DNA from: Gp6-AA40 sp050742535
GTDB taxonomy: Bacteria; Acidobacteriota; Vicinamibacteria; Vicinamibacterales; UBA2999
Assembly (NCBI GenBank): GCA_050742535.1
Contig: JBOGIQ010000153.1
Span: forward strand, 1 to 12,987
DNA: 12,987 nt
Direction: 5' to 3'
The notes under the pieces were generated by a model. That model was not told where the DNA came from. It ran no database searches and saw only the letters and a list, made by a program, of their open reading frames with translations. This document shows positions 8,101-12,987 of this stretch, piece by piece (the stretch's first letter is position 1; each line of letters begins with the position of its first letter). The position numbers and the translations under genes are program-made.

Positions 8101-10025
8101 AACGGTTGATCGGGCAGGCGCTGGTGCGACGGGGCGGCGGGGGCACGCGACGCGTCATCCCACCGCACGTCGTCGACAACGACACCGCGGAACGTCGGGA
8201 ACACGGCGCGGAGCGACGGTTCGGTCACGAGTGCGTCGAGACGGGCGTCAGCGACCATGTCCGCGAGCCGCTCGGGTGGATGCGAGGCGTCGAGCGGAAC
8301 GAACGCGGCGCCCGCTTTCATGATGCCCAGCAGCGCAGCGATCATCTCGGGCGAGCGCTCGACGCAGAGACCGACGAGCGCGCCCCGCGCGATACCGTCG
8401 GTGCGCAGGCGGTGCGCCATGTGCTCGGCCGCGGCGTCCAGCTCGCGGTACGAATCGGTTCGCTCCCCGAACACGAGCGCCGCAGCGTCCGGCTGAGTCT
8501 GCACGTGGCGCTGAAACAGATCGACGAACGTCGCCACGGCACGCAGATCGACCGTGGTGTCGTTCCATCGTTCCAGGTCCAATCGCTCGCCCGCCGTGAG
8601 GATCTCGAGCTCGTCGAGGTCGGCGTCGGGGTGTTCGACGGCGGCCCGCAACAGCGTCTCGTAGTGACGCAGCAGCCGCTTCGCCGTGGTCGCGTCGAAC
8701 AGGTCCGTGCTGTACACCTCGTGGAGGCGAAGCGTCGCCGAACTCTCGAGCACGTAGAACTCGAGATCGAAGCGCGTCGTGCGCGGCTGCACGCGAAACG
8801 GCTCGACGCTGAGCCCGGCGAGATCGAGCGCCGTCGGCGTCATGTCCTGCGCCGAAAACGACACCTGGAAGATCGGGTGGCGTTCGAACGTGCGTGACGG
8901 CGCGACCGCGTCCACGAGCACGTCGAATGGAAGGTCTTCCCGCTCGAAGGCGGCGAGCAACCGATCACGCACGATCGACAGCAGACCGCGGAAGGTCGTG
9001 CGCGCGGGAATCATCACGCGCAGCGGAAGGACGTTCACGAACAGCCCGACAATCCCCTCCAGCTCGGCGCGATTGCGGCCGGCGATGGACGTGCCGATGA
9101 CGATGTCGCGCTGACGCGAATAGCGCGACAGCAGCACGACGTAGACCGCGACCAGCGCCATGTACCGCGTGGCGCGGCCGCGCCGCGCCAGGACGTCGAG
9201 CTGGTCGAGGATCCCGCGATCGATCGTTGCGGTGTCGGCGCCGCCGCGCGTCGAGGGCGTGCGCCCCCTCTCGCGATCGTGCGGCAGCTGCAGCTCGGGA
9301 GCGTCTGCCAGCTCACACCGCCAGTACTCCAGGTGGCGGCGCATCGGTTCGAGCTGCTGCTGTTCGTGCTGCCACTCCGCGTAATCCGCGTACTGGAGAC
9401 GCGGCTCCTGAAGCGTGGCGACGCGCCCGCCCGATGCCGATCGATACAGCGCCGCGATCTCGGCGAGGATGATGCCCATCGACCAGCCATCGGTGACGAT
9501 GTGATGCATGGTCAGGACGAGGACGTGATCATCGTCAGCGAGACGCAGCAGCCGCGGCCGGAACAGCGGTCCCTGCGCGAGATCGAACGGCGTCTCGATC
9601 TCCGCGCGCGCGAGCCGCGCGGCTTCTTCGTCACGCGACGTGGCTGGCACCGCACGCAGATCGCCGATCGGGAGCGCCACCGTCGCGGCAGCCAGGACGC
9701 GCTGCCGAGGCTCGCCATCGACGACGACGAATGTCGTCCGCAGCGCTTCGTGCCGCCGGACGAGCTCCGTCAGACTGCCGCGCAGCGCACCCGCGTCGAG
9801 CGGCCCACGAATGCGGAACGACAGCGCGAGGTTGTAGGCGGGGTCGCACGGCCGCAACTGATCGACGATCCAAAGGCGGCGCTGTGCCGACGACAGGCAG
9901 GCGTCGCCGGCAACACCGCGCGCACGGATGGCGCCGGAGTCAGCACCATCGGGAAGGAGGCGCTCGAGCGCATCCAGCTCCTCCACCGAGAGCCGATGCA
10001 GTTCGGGCACGTTCTCGCGGCTCAT
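2124..10025 (-). CDS. Bimodular non-ribosomal peptide synthetase, C-A-T-E-C-A-T (2633 aa)
   Basis: This complete NRPS takes the chain from the upstream PKS and adds two residues, the first as a D-amino acid. Domains in order: C1 about 40-475 (HHIVTDGWS, 174-182); A1 about 495-990 (YTSGSTGRPKG from 652, YRTGD, Lys981); T1 about 1005-1075 (GGDS, Ser1038); E about 1085-1530 (HHLVIDVVSW 1220-1229, EGHGR from Glu1360, RTVGWFTATYPV from 1375); C2 about 1550-1990 (YPLTPLQHGML from 1559, HHALLDGWS 1691-1699); A2 about 2012-2505 (FTSGSTGEPKA from 2164, Lys2500); T2 about 2523-2592 (GGHS, Ser2556). All catalytic motifs are intact. The ATG at 10025 is chosen because it overlaps the PKS stop (ATGA), has GAGGA 7 nt upstream, and leaves a normal ~40-residue lead before C1. 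The gene ends in another ATGA overlap with the next NRPS. A2 resembles the Lys2 aminoadipate-reductase A domain and is the odd part. There is no release domain, so the chain must move to the next protein. Confidence 0.98.
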   Translation of the reverse strand: MSRENVPELHRLSVEELDALERLLPDGADSGAIRARGVAGDACLSSAQRRLWIVDQLRPCDPAYNLALSFRIRGPLDAGALRGSLTELVRRHEALRTTFVVVDGEPRQRVLAAATVALPIGDLRAVPATSRDEEAARLARAEIETPFDLAQGPLFRPRLLRLADDDHVLVLTMHHIVTDGWSMGIILAEIAALYRSASGGRVATLQEPRLQYADYAEWQHEQQQLEPMRRHLEYWRCELADAPELQLPHDRERGRTPSTRGGADTATIDRGILDQLDVLARRGRATRYMALVAVYVVLLSRYSRQRDIVIGTSIAGRNRAELEGIVGLFVNVLPLRVMIPARTTFRGLLSIVRDRLLAAFEREDLPFDVLVDAVAPSRTFERHPIFQVSFSAQDMTPTALDLAGLSVEPFRVQPRTTRFDLEFYVLESSATLRLHEVYSTDLFDATTAKRLLRHYETLLRAAVEHPDADLDELEILTAGERLDLERWNDTTVDLRAVATFVDLFQRHVQTQPDAAALVFGERTDSYRELDAAAEHMAHRLRTDGIARGALVGLCVERSPEMIAALLGIMKAGAAFVPLDASHPPERLADMVADARLDALVTEPSLRAVFPTFRGVVVDDVRWDDASRAPAAPSHQRLPDQPLSGSDLAYVIYTSGSTGRPKGTLLEHRGLVNVVSEQKRQFGVGPGDRVLQFASLSFDASVFEIVLALGTGATLVVGTREALVPGQPLADFIDRHQVSATVLPPSVLALVPPVPLPTLRVLTVAGEACSRELVNQWAHGRRFFNLYGPTETTIWATASGALAPGDAPVIGTPIGNTRVYVLDDRLNPVPVAVAGEMYIGGVGVARGYLHRPRLTAERFVPDPFSGTLGARLYRTGDLVRFRHGGSLEFVGRRDYQLKLHGYRIEPGEIETALTELPGVETAVVKLWEKERTRRLVAYVLAADGAARSVAALREALRTRLPPYMVPGVFVYLDELPLTSSGKLNRSMLPEPTVAEAEETAADGTPRNSTEETLARVWADVLGLQAVGTHDNFFDVGGDSILSIQIASRARAAGVALSPQDFFEHQTVAEQAAHAGLTDPQAADAIIAGEVPATPIQRWFFEQNLACPNQFVQSVLLELRERVEPSMIQAALDALAKHHDVLRSRAIRTGGGWVMEIRPPARVVELAAVDASVANVAERSAVIERACAAAQATLDVERGRVCAAVHCDCGPGSPGRLFVAIHHLVIDVVSWSILLQDLESALDQLRNGRTPVFPARTTSVGTWANRLHDLADSAWLAEQIPYWLAVRPVDSSAAIEIGCPDATNTYGAASTLTVRFTREETARLLHEVQRASHTRIHELLVGSLALSLAREDRTTSVLLDVEGHGRGPVDVDVDVSRTVGWFTATYPVRIDIPPACDVDDALAAARGALRGVPAAGIGYGLLRFLSSDTAIRGRLNAARSSVLFNYLGHVDSALAQSRLFAFAREPLPSPVAPENRRPYAVEINARILDGELLADWTFNPRLHPDVTMERLSKSFSSVVRQLIDRIGPSGEAADLSLAQIDGVRTSALLERYRAHGVEDVYPLTPLQHGMLVHSMAAAGTGAFVTQAQVVFGAELDGELFRQVWTLVQAQHPILRTIFADVDGEFRQVVLRSAELSWSEHDWSALPEAECAARLDAFLVDERAVGFDVAAQPPSRLALIKTAAPTSHLVWTHHHALLDGWSGAMLLDEVFTAYNRLRRGVVPAVERRPKFRDHVGWLARRDRSDAPTFWREMFAGFTAPTRLSVDRAAGSRVRSVTRIQEIERSLSPERTRSVAAFAARHRLTLSTVVHGAWALLLSRYSGDRRVVFGTAVAGRPAVAGVERAVGLFMNGLPVPALVEPDWTTSAWLAQLQKTLVRLREHEYDALWEIQEWGGLAGGQPLFETTLAFESYPVAPSYGAAAREIGLADFRLVSHTSAALHLRVVPGERLRLMLNHDTERFDAATAAVMLEQVENVLAQFADAPDTRVDRVWLGGGTADRLPDVSAPLDVAWHGPVHTQIREQAARDPRRVAIVHDGVSTTYGELQEHADRLAGALRGAGVDEEHVVAVLAPRGVPLVAGLLGTLEAGAAFTILDPAYPASQLMQRLEIARAKVVLHACARDAEPPVLRQWAQRTGGRAISLLDRHDAAPASWSRPEPSPDSPAYVAFTSGSTGEPKAVLGRHASLARYAHWLRNAFGIGSRDRFSMLSALPHDPLLRDVFPPLQLGATLCIPRDQVSGAPGELAAWAAAERVTCMNLTPSLAQILVEGAPRTALPVLQHAFFVGEPLTTTLVRRMRQVAPAAACVNLYGATETQQALGSWITEDGSLDRYGAVVPSGNGMPAAQVVVARDRQPAAIGEIGEVWIRSPLLAAGYLHDATLTAARFVADAFGPGSGPAYRTGDIGRYLPAGEVLVLGRRDDQVKIRGFRVEPSEIESVILRHPEAGAVAVVSVADARGERSLVAYVTGGAELGELGAIAKAHLPAHMVPERFIRMPGLPYTETGKVDRRALASRELPERQSPGGEAPHTPTEISLAEIWKALLPLAAVSRSDSFFDLGGHSIMAARLAARIRERFAVDVRIADVFDRPRLADLAAFVDQSTHADESLVSELLEEIQGLSADELQAILDDAGASEGPSA
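2138..2142 (-). promoter_or_regulatory. Shine-Dalgarno for the third NRPS gene, inside the upstream NRPS
   Basis: GGAGG (continuing into further Gs) lies about 10 nt before the ATG at 2127, in the last codons of the bimodular NRPS. It supports the start that overlaps the upstream stop as ATGA (2124-2127). Confidence 0.65.
2250..2459 (-). other. Peptidyl carrier domain T2
   Basis: The attachment serine is Ser2556 in SFFDLGGHSIMAARL (2548-2562). It is followed by an acidic tail (about 2598-2633) ending in a short helix-like stretch LLEEIQGLSADELQAIL. This is the last domain of the protein, so the chain must be passed in trans to the C domain of the next gene. Confidence 0.93.
2511..3992 (-). 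other. Adenylation domain A2, Lys2 (alpha-aminoadipate reductase)-like
   Basis: A2 activates amino acid 2. The usual ATP-site motifs are present: FTSGSTGEPKA (2164-2174, Ala where Gly is usual), YRTGD (2394-2398), KIRGFRVEPSEIE (2419-2431) and Lys2500. Several stretches match the Lys2 A domain as I remember it: AGAAFTILDPAYP (2083-2095), MLSALPHDPLLRDVF (2203-2217), HAFFVGE (2276-2282) and NLYGATETQQA (2303-2313). The code positions are D2210, P2211, R2214, N2253, F2278, V2280, L2304, Q2312, A2313 and K2500. The recalled Lys2 code is DPRHFVMRAK, so 7 of 10 agree. Substrate may be alpha-aminoadipate or a relative; that is inference. Confidence 0.85.
4056..5378 (-). other. Condensation domain C2 (DCL type)
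   Basis: C2 joins the D-configured donor on T1 to amino acid 2 on T2. Its opening, DVYPLTPLQHGMLVHS (1557-1572), and active-site motif HHALLDGWS (1691-1699) are the forms typical of DCL domains, which follow E domains. Also visible are FGTAVAGRP (1825-1833) and VGLFMNGLPV (1842-1851). Confidence 0.93.
5436..6773 (-). other. Epimerisation (E) domain
   Basis: The E domain converts the T1-bound L-aminoacyl chain to a D/L mixture from which the next C domain takes the D form. Diagnostic motifs: ATPIQRWFFEQ (1091-1101), HHLVIDVVSW (1220-1229), EGHGR with the proposed catalytic Glu1360, RTVGWFTATYPV (1375-1386) and FNYLGH (1442-1447). All agree with a functional E domain and not with a C domain, which would have HHxxxDG. 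Confidence 0.95.
6801..7013 (-). other. Peptidyl carrier domain T1 (GGDS, epimerisation-type)
   Basis: The 4'-phosphopantetheine site is Ser1038 in NFFDVGGDSIL (1030-1040). Carriers that sit before an epimerisation domain characteristically have GGDS in place of GGHS, and this one is directly followed by an E domain. T2 of the same protein has the ordinary GGHS. Confidence 0.95.
7056..8543 (-). other. Adenylation domain A1 (code DAFVTALIWK)
   Basis: A1 activates amino acid 1 with ATP and loads T1. Core motifs seen: AGAAFVPLD (571-579), YTSGSTGRPKG (652-662), LSFDASVFE (695-703), NLYGPTETT (784-792), YRTGD (872-876), KLHGYRIEPGEIE (897-909) and the A10 Lys981. Reading the ten specificity positions against the GrsA PheA numbering gives D698, A699, F702, V741, T762, A764, L785, I793, W794 and K981. 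I do not recognise this code. The DAF start and lack of charged residues suggest a neutral, probably hydrophobic alpha-amino acid. Confidence 0.93.
8601..9908 (-). other. Condensation domain C1 of the bimodular NRPS (LCL-like)
   Basis: C1 forms the amide between the PKS-derived beta-hydroxyacyl chain and amino acid 1. Visible motifs: LSSAQRRLWIVDQL (44-57), HHIVTDGWS (174-182, His175 catalytic), IGTSIAGRN (310-318) and VGLFVNVLPLR (326-336). These match the LCL type, which is also the type usually found downstream of a PKS module. There is no sign of a heterocyclisation domain (DxxxxD in place of HHxxxDG). Confidence 0.93.
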
Positions 10026-12987
10026 TCGGAGGTCCTCGCCTGGCGCGCCTCGCGCAGCAGCTTCGCCCGCTCATGCGGCGGAAGCACGTTGAGGCGCAGC
10101 ATGGTCTTCGCGAGCCGGTCGGGGATGGACCGATCGCCACGCTGCTCGTCCAGGCGTGCGCCGAGCGCGGCCACAGTTGGAAGGGCGAAAAGCGCGCTCA
10201 GCGGCAGGTCGACACCGAACCGCTCGCGCACGCGCGACATCAGTCGCGTGCCGAGCAGCGAGTGGCCGCCCAGCTCGAAGAAGTCGTCCTGCACGCCGAC
10301 GCGATCGATTCCGAGCAGTTCGGCCCACCAGTCGGCGAGCACCGTCTCGGTGTCCGTTCCCGGCGCCACGTATGCCGTATTCGCGCTCCGTTCGTGAACG
10401 CCGGCAGCTGGCGGCGTCGCCGTGCCCGTTCGTGAGTCCGTGCGCGGAGAGACCCACAGCGCGATTCGCGCATGAAGGTCGCCGGTGGAAACCACTGTCC
10501 GCGACATTGGCGCCGCGTTCATGATTCGGCGGAAGGCGTCGACGCCTTCGTCCGGCGTCAGCGCAAGCCGCGCCGTTGCAGAGGTATCCGCGCGATCCTG
10601 CTCGAAGCCCCACCCGTCCCAGTTCACGCTCATCCACGGGACATTGGTGCGCCGCGCCTGCATCGAGGCGAGCGCGTCGAGCGCGGCATTGGCCGCGGCG
10701 TATGCGCCGAAGCGCAGCCCGCCCAGCACCGTGGACAACGACGACGCCAGCAGGACGAAATCGAGCGGCTTCCCCGCGACGGCATCCGCCAGCACGGAGG
10801 CGCCGGAAACCTTGGCGCGGAAGTGCCGTGCCAGCAGATCCGGATCGAGCGCGTCGATCGCCGTGAAGGCCGACGGATCCGTATCGGCGGCGAGGTGAAT
10901 GACCCCGCTCAGGGCGCCGAACCGCCGTTCGGCAGCAGCAACGGCGCCGCGCATCGCCGCCGGATCGGCGACATCGGCGGCGACCGTCAGGACGTCCGCG
11001 CCGGCAGCACGGATCTCCCGCAACCGGTCAATCACCAGCGCCGTCGCGTCGTTGCGGCCCCGCTCGTGCAGCCACCCGTCCCACTCGTGCGGTTCAGGGA
11101 CCGCCGTTCTCGACACCAGCACCACCCGCGCCTGAACTGATCGAGCGAGGTACTCGGCGATGCGAAGACCGATGCGTCCGAGACCGCCGGTAATCAGATA
11201 CGTGCCGCGCTCCCGCAGCAGACGAGGCCGCGACGCCGGTGCGGCAATCGCGCGGCGAACGTGGCATTCGACCCACCGCTGGCCGTGCCGGTAGGCAACC
11301 GACGCGGCGGTGTCGTCCGCGATCAATTCGGCGGCCAGCTGTCGCGCAGTGGCAGGCAGCGACGTCGGTCCGTCGATTCGCACGTCGGCGGCCCAACATC
11401 GGACGTGGGGATGTTCCTGTGCCACAACACGTGCCAGCGCGGCGATGGCGGCGCGCGCCGGCTGCAGTGGCTCGTCTCCGCTGACGTCCTGGGCACGCCC
11501 TGTAACCGCGAGCACCCGCACAGGCGCGCCGGGATCGCGGCCGAGCGCCTGGGCAAGATAGAGCAGGCTGAGGAGTGCGGATTCGCTCCGCGGATATGCG
11601 GCCGCTCCGGGATTGTTCGTCGCCGTCGGCGCCGGCCCGGCGTCGGTGCCCCAGCAGTGGAGCACGTGCGTACACCCTCTTCCCGCCGCTGCAAGGGCAT
11701 CGAGCAACCGTTCGTGGTCGGCGCGGCTGTGCGGGTCAATCGTGTACTGCGCGTCGACGCCATGCTCGAACGTGTGCCCCTGACGCACGCGAACAGGCGA
11801 GCAGCCCGGACGCTCCAACGCGGCGGCGACAAGCTCGCCAAGGCCTGACGTGTCGACGAACACCAGCGGGCTCACCACCGTGGTCTCGGCAAACGAATCG
11901 GTGAGCGGCATCCGGATCCAGCCCGGCGTGTAGAACCAGCGGGCCGGATCGCTGTCTTTCTCGATTCCATCGCCGGCGCTCCGCCCGGTGCGTGGCGATT
12001 CAATCCAATATCGCTGCCGCTGGAATGGATACGTGGGCAGCACCACACGATGCCGGCGGGCCCCGGCGTGGAATGCTTCCCAGTCGATCGCGACACCGCG
12101 CAGCCAGCACGCAGCCAGCGCGTGCGCCGTGGATTCAGCCGCGTCGGGACCGTCAATCGCCGCAATCGTGATCTCGTCCTGCGGTGCATCGGCGCGCACG
12201 AGTCCGCAGAGCGTATGCCCCGGCCCGATCTCGAGCCACACCGGGGTCGCGCCAAGATGCGCACGCGCACGTGCGACTGCTTGCGCCCACTGCACCGGCG
12301 CCGTCACCTGAGAGCCCCAGTAGGCGGGCGGGGGTGCCGTCTCGACGAGATCGCCGGTCACGGTCGAGAACCAGGGCACACGCGGAGCCATCGCCTCGCA
12401 TTCCGCCGCCGCCGCCGTCAGCGGCTCGACGACAGCCGCCATCAGTCCCGAATGAAACGCTCCCGCGGCGTTCAGCCGCTGTGCCGTGCGTCCCTCGCGG
12501 CGGAGACGCGCGTCGAGTTCGTGGAGCGCCTCGTCGGTGCCGGCGACCACAGTCTGGTTGGCACCGTTGATGGCGGCCAGCCACAAATCCGCACCGAGCA
12601 ACGGCCGAATCTCCTCCGCGCCCGCGGCAGCAGCCAGCATCCCGCCTGGGGGTGCCGCCTGCATGAGACGGCCGCGAACGGCTGCAAGCCGGACTGCCGA
12701 GTCGCGCGTCAGCACGCCCGCGACACACGCCGCCGCCAGTTCGCCGACGGAGTGACCGATCACCGCGGCCGGCTGCACTCCCCACGATCGCCACAGCGCC
12801 GACAGACTGAGCTCCACCGCCACCAGTGCCACCTGCGTCCACGTGGTCTGCGACAGTCGCCACGCGGCCACGTCGCGCTCTGTCGGAGCCGGATACAGGA
12901 CCTCCCGGAGATCGATCCCCAGCAGCTCTGTCACAACCTCGGCGCAGGCATCGAACTCGGCACGGAACACCGCCTCGCCCTGGTACA
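10022..12987 (-). CDS. Modular type I polyketide synthase, C-terminal part (AT-KR-carrier), 5' end outside window
   Basis: This is the C-terminal part of a type I PKS that loads a malonyl extender and reduces the resulting beta-keto thioester. The frame is open from the right edge; the first complete codons read YQGEAVFRAEFD, the usual sequence just after the missing GQG motif of an AT domain. Counting V1 at 12970, the AT has GHSVGE with nucleophile Ser74 and GAFH at 170-173, then the post-AT linker YPFQRQRYW (314-322). A KR follows: structural half about 343-580, NADPH motif TGGLGRIG near 594-601, and catalytic Lys720, Ser743/744, Tyr757 and Asn761. A carrier domain has Ser904 in FFELGGHSLL. 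There is no DH, ER or methyltransferase between AT and carrier. A helical tail of about 40 residues closes the protein. The stop overlaps the next start as ATGA. The GTG at 12970 is internal to the AT and is not the real start; KS and AT N-terminus are presumed upstream. Family is very secure, the final product unknown. Confidence 0.97.
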   Translation of the reverse strand, partial: YQGEAVFRAEFDACAEVVTELLGIDLREVLYPAPTERDVAAWRLSQTTWTQVALVAVELSLSALWRSWGVQPAAVIGHSVGELAAACVAGVLTRDSAVRLAAVRGRLMQAAPPGGMLAAAAGAEEIRPLLGADLWLAAINGANQTVVAGTDEALHELDARLRREGRTAQRLNAAGAFHSGLMAAVVEPLTAAAAECEAMAPRVPWFSTVTGDLVETAPPPAYWGSQVTAPVQWAQAVARARAHLGATPVWLEIGPGHTLCGLVRADAPQDEITIAAIDGPDAAESTAHALAACWLRGVAIDWEAFHAGARRHRVVLPTYPFQRQRYWIESPRTGRSAGDGIEKDSDPARWFYTPGWIRMPLTDSFAETTVVSPLVFVDTSGLGELVAAALERPGCSPVRVRQGHTFEHGVDAQYTIDPHSRADHERLLDALAAAGRGCTHVLHCWGTDAGPAPTATNNPGAAAYPRSESALLSLLYLAQALGRDPGAPVRVLAVTGRAQDVSGDEPLQPARAAIAALARVVAQEHPHVRCWAADVRIDGPTSLPATARQLAAELIADDTAASVAYRHGQRWVECHVRRAIAAPASRPRLLRERGTYLITGGLGRIGLRIAEYLARSVQARVVLVSRTAVPEPHEWDGWLHERGRNDATALVIDRLREIRAAGADVLTVAADVADPAAMRGAVAAAERRFGALSGVIHLAADTDPSAFTAIDALDPDLLARHFRAKVSGASVLADAVAGKPLDFVLLASSLSTVLGGLRFGAYAAANAALDALASMQARRTNVPWMSVNWDGWGFEQDRADTSATARLALTPDEGVDAFRRIMNAAPMSRTVVSTGDLHARIALWVSPRTDSRTGTATPPAAGVHERSANTAYVAPGTDTETVLADWWAELLGIDRVGVQDDFFELGGHSLLGTRLMSRVRERFGVDLPLSALFALPTVAALGARLDEQRGDRSIPDRLAKTMLRLNVLPPHERAKLLREARQARTSE
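10033..10037 (-). promoter_or_regulatory. Shine-Dalgarno for the bimodular NRPS, inside the PKS gene
   Basis: GAGGA sits 7 nt before the ATG at 10025, within the last codons of the PKS gene. Together with the ATGA overlap (10022-10025) it supports this start and translational coupling of the two genes. Confidence 0.7.
10151..10369 (-). other. Carrier domain at the PKS C-terminus, PCP-like
   Basis: The phosphopantetheine attachment site is Ser904 in DDFFELGGHSLLGTRL (895-910, counting V1 at 12970). This GGHS form is typical of NRPS peptidyl carriers and of carriers that hand over to condensation domains; classic PKS ACPs usually have G(F/L/V)DSL. Position after the KR and directly upstream of an NRPS protein that starts with a C domain fits hand-over across the PKS/NRPS boundary. 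Confidence 0.92.
10436..11944 (-). other. Ketoreductase (KR) domain with structural subdomain
   Basis: This domain reduces the beta-keto group of the PKS module to a hydroxyl using NADPH. The structural half starts at WFYTPGW (345-351). The catalytic half has the Rossmann motif TGGLGRIG (about 594-601), Lys720, Ser743/744, Tyr757 and Asn761, all as expected for an active KR. Neither the LDD motif of B-type nor the Trp of A-type KRs is present: the segment near 695-700 reads AADTDP, and the residue eight before Tyr757 is Leu749. The hydroxyl configuration is therefore not called. No DH or ER motif lies near it. Confidence 0.92.
12011..12987 (-). other. Acyltransferase (AT) domain, malonyl-type, N-terminally cut
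   Basis: The domain loads the extender unit onto the carrier at the end of the same protein. The nucleophile elbow GHSVGE (Ser74, counting V1 at 12970) and a downstream GAFH (170-173) are visible. In the family, xAFH at this site goes with malonyl-CoA and YASH with methylmalonyl-CoA, so malonyl is predicted; the first position is Gly rather than the usual His. The conserved GPGH motif (249-252) and the post-AT linker are present. The N-terminal GQG motif is beyond the right edge. Confidence 0.9.

Noticed and set aside
7329..8897. 522-codon open frame on the plus strand
   Set aside because: Antisense to A1 and C1 of the NRPS. Composition is Arg-rich with no motif, and it has no neighbours of its own on that strand.
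10022..10030. Intergenic promoter or terminator between the genes
   Set aside because: The genes overlap by 4 bp at both junctions, so there is no intergenic space and no hairpin with a T-run was noticed.
11209..11944. Possible DH or methyltransferase between AT and KR
   Set aside because: The roughly 240-residue stretch has the look and length of the KR structural subdomain. No HxxxGxxxxP (DH) or GxGxG-type SAM motif was seen.
10022..12970. Start of the PKS gene at the GTG at 12970
   Set aside because: Codons before it to the right edge stay open and read YQGEA, continuing the AT domain. The true start is outside the window.

Overview
The window is the middle of a modular type I PKS / non-ribosomal peptide synthetase (NRPS) gene cluster. 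It comes from a GC-rich bacterium (roughly two-thirds G+C by eye). Three very large genes lie head to tail on the minus strand and cover every base, so there is no intergenic DNA, RNA gene, mobile element, CRISPR array or terminator. The host cannot be fixed from this stretch. A GC-rich secondary-metabolite producer such as a myxobacterium, an acidobacterium or a GC-rich proteobacterium would fit, and nothing seen is specific to one of them.

Layout in transcription order (right to left): (1) 10022-12987 is the 3' part of a PKS gene encoding AT - KR - carrier protein; its 5' part, presumably with the ketosynthase, lies beyond the right edge. (2) 2124-10025 is a complete 2633-residue bimodular NRPS with domain order C - A1 - T1 - E - C - A2 - T2. 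(3) 1-2127 is the 5' part of a third NRPS gene (709 codons) encoding a C domain and the first half of an A domain; it runs off the left edge. Both gene junctions are 4-bp ATGA stop/start overlaps with a purine-rich Shine-Dalgarno sequence inside the upstream gene. The three proteins are therefore almost certainly translated from one transcript, and their order on the DNA is probably their order of action.

Predicted chemistry: the PKS module adds a malonyl-derived C2 unit and reduces it to a beta-hydroxyacyl chain (KR present, no DH or ER between AT and carrier). The first C domain of the bimodular NRPS accepts this chain and joins it to amino acid 1, which the E domain epimerises to the D form. 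A DCL-type C domain then joins it to amino acid 2, and the third protein adds amino acid 3. No thioesterase or reductase release domain is visible, so the line continues beyond the left edge.

The most notable feature is A2. It looks like the adenylation domain of fungal alpha-aminoadipate reductase (Lys2) rather than a standard NRPS A domain. Its specificity code, DPRNFVLQAK, is close to the Lys2 alpha-aminoadipate code. A second notable feature is that the tails and heads of the three proteins carry opposite net charges at each junction, with the polarity swapped between the two junctions, as expected if they act as docking elements.
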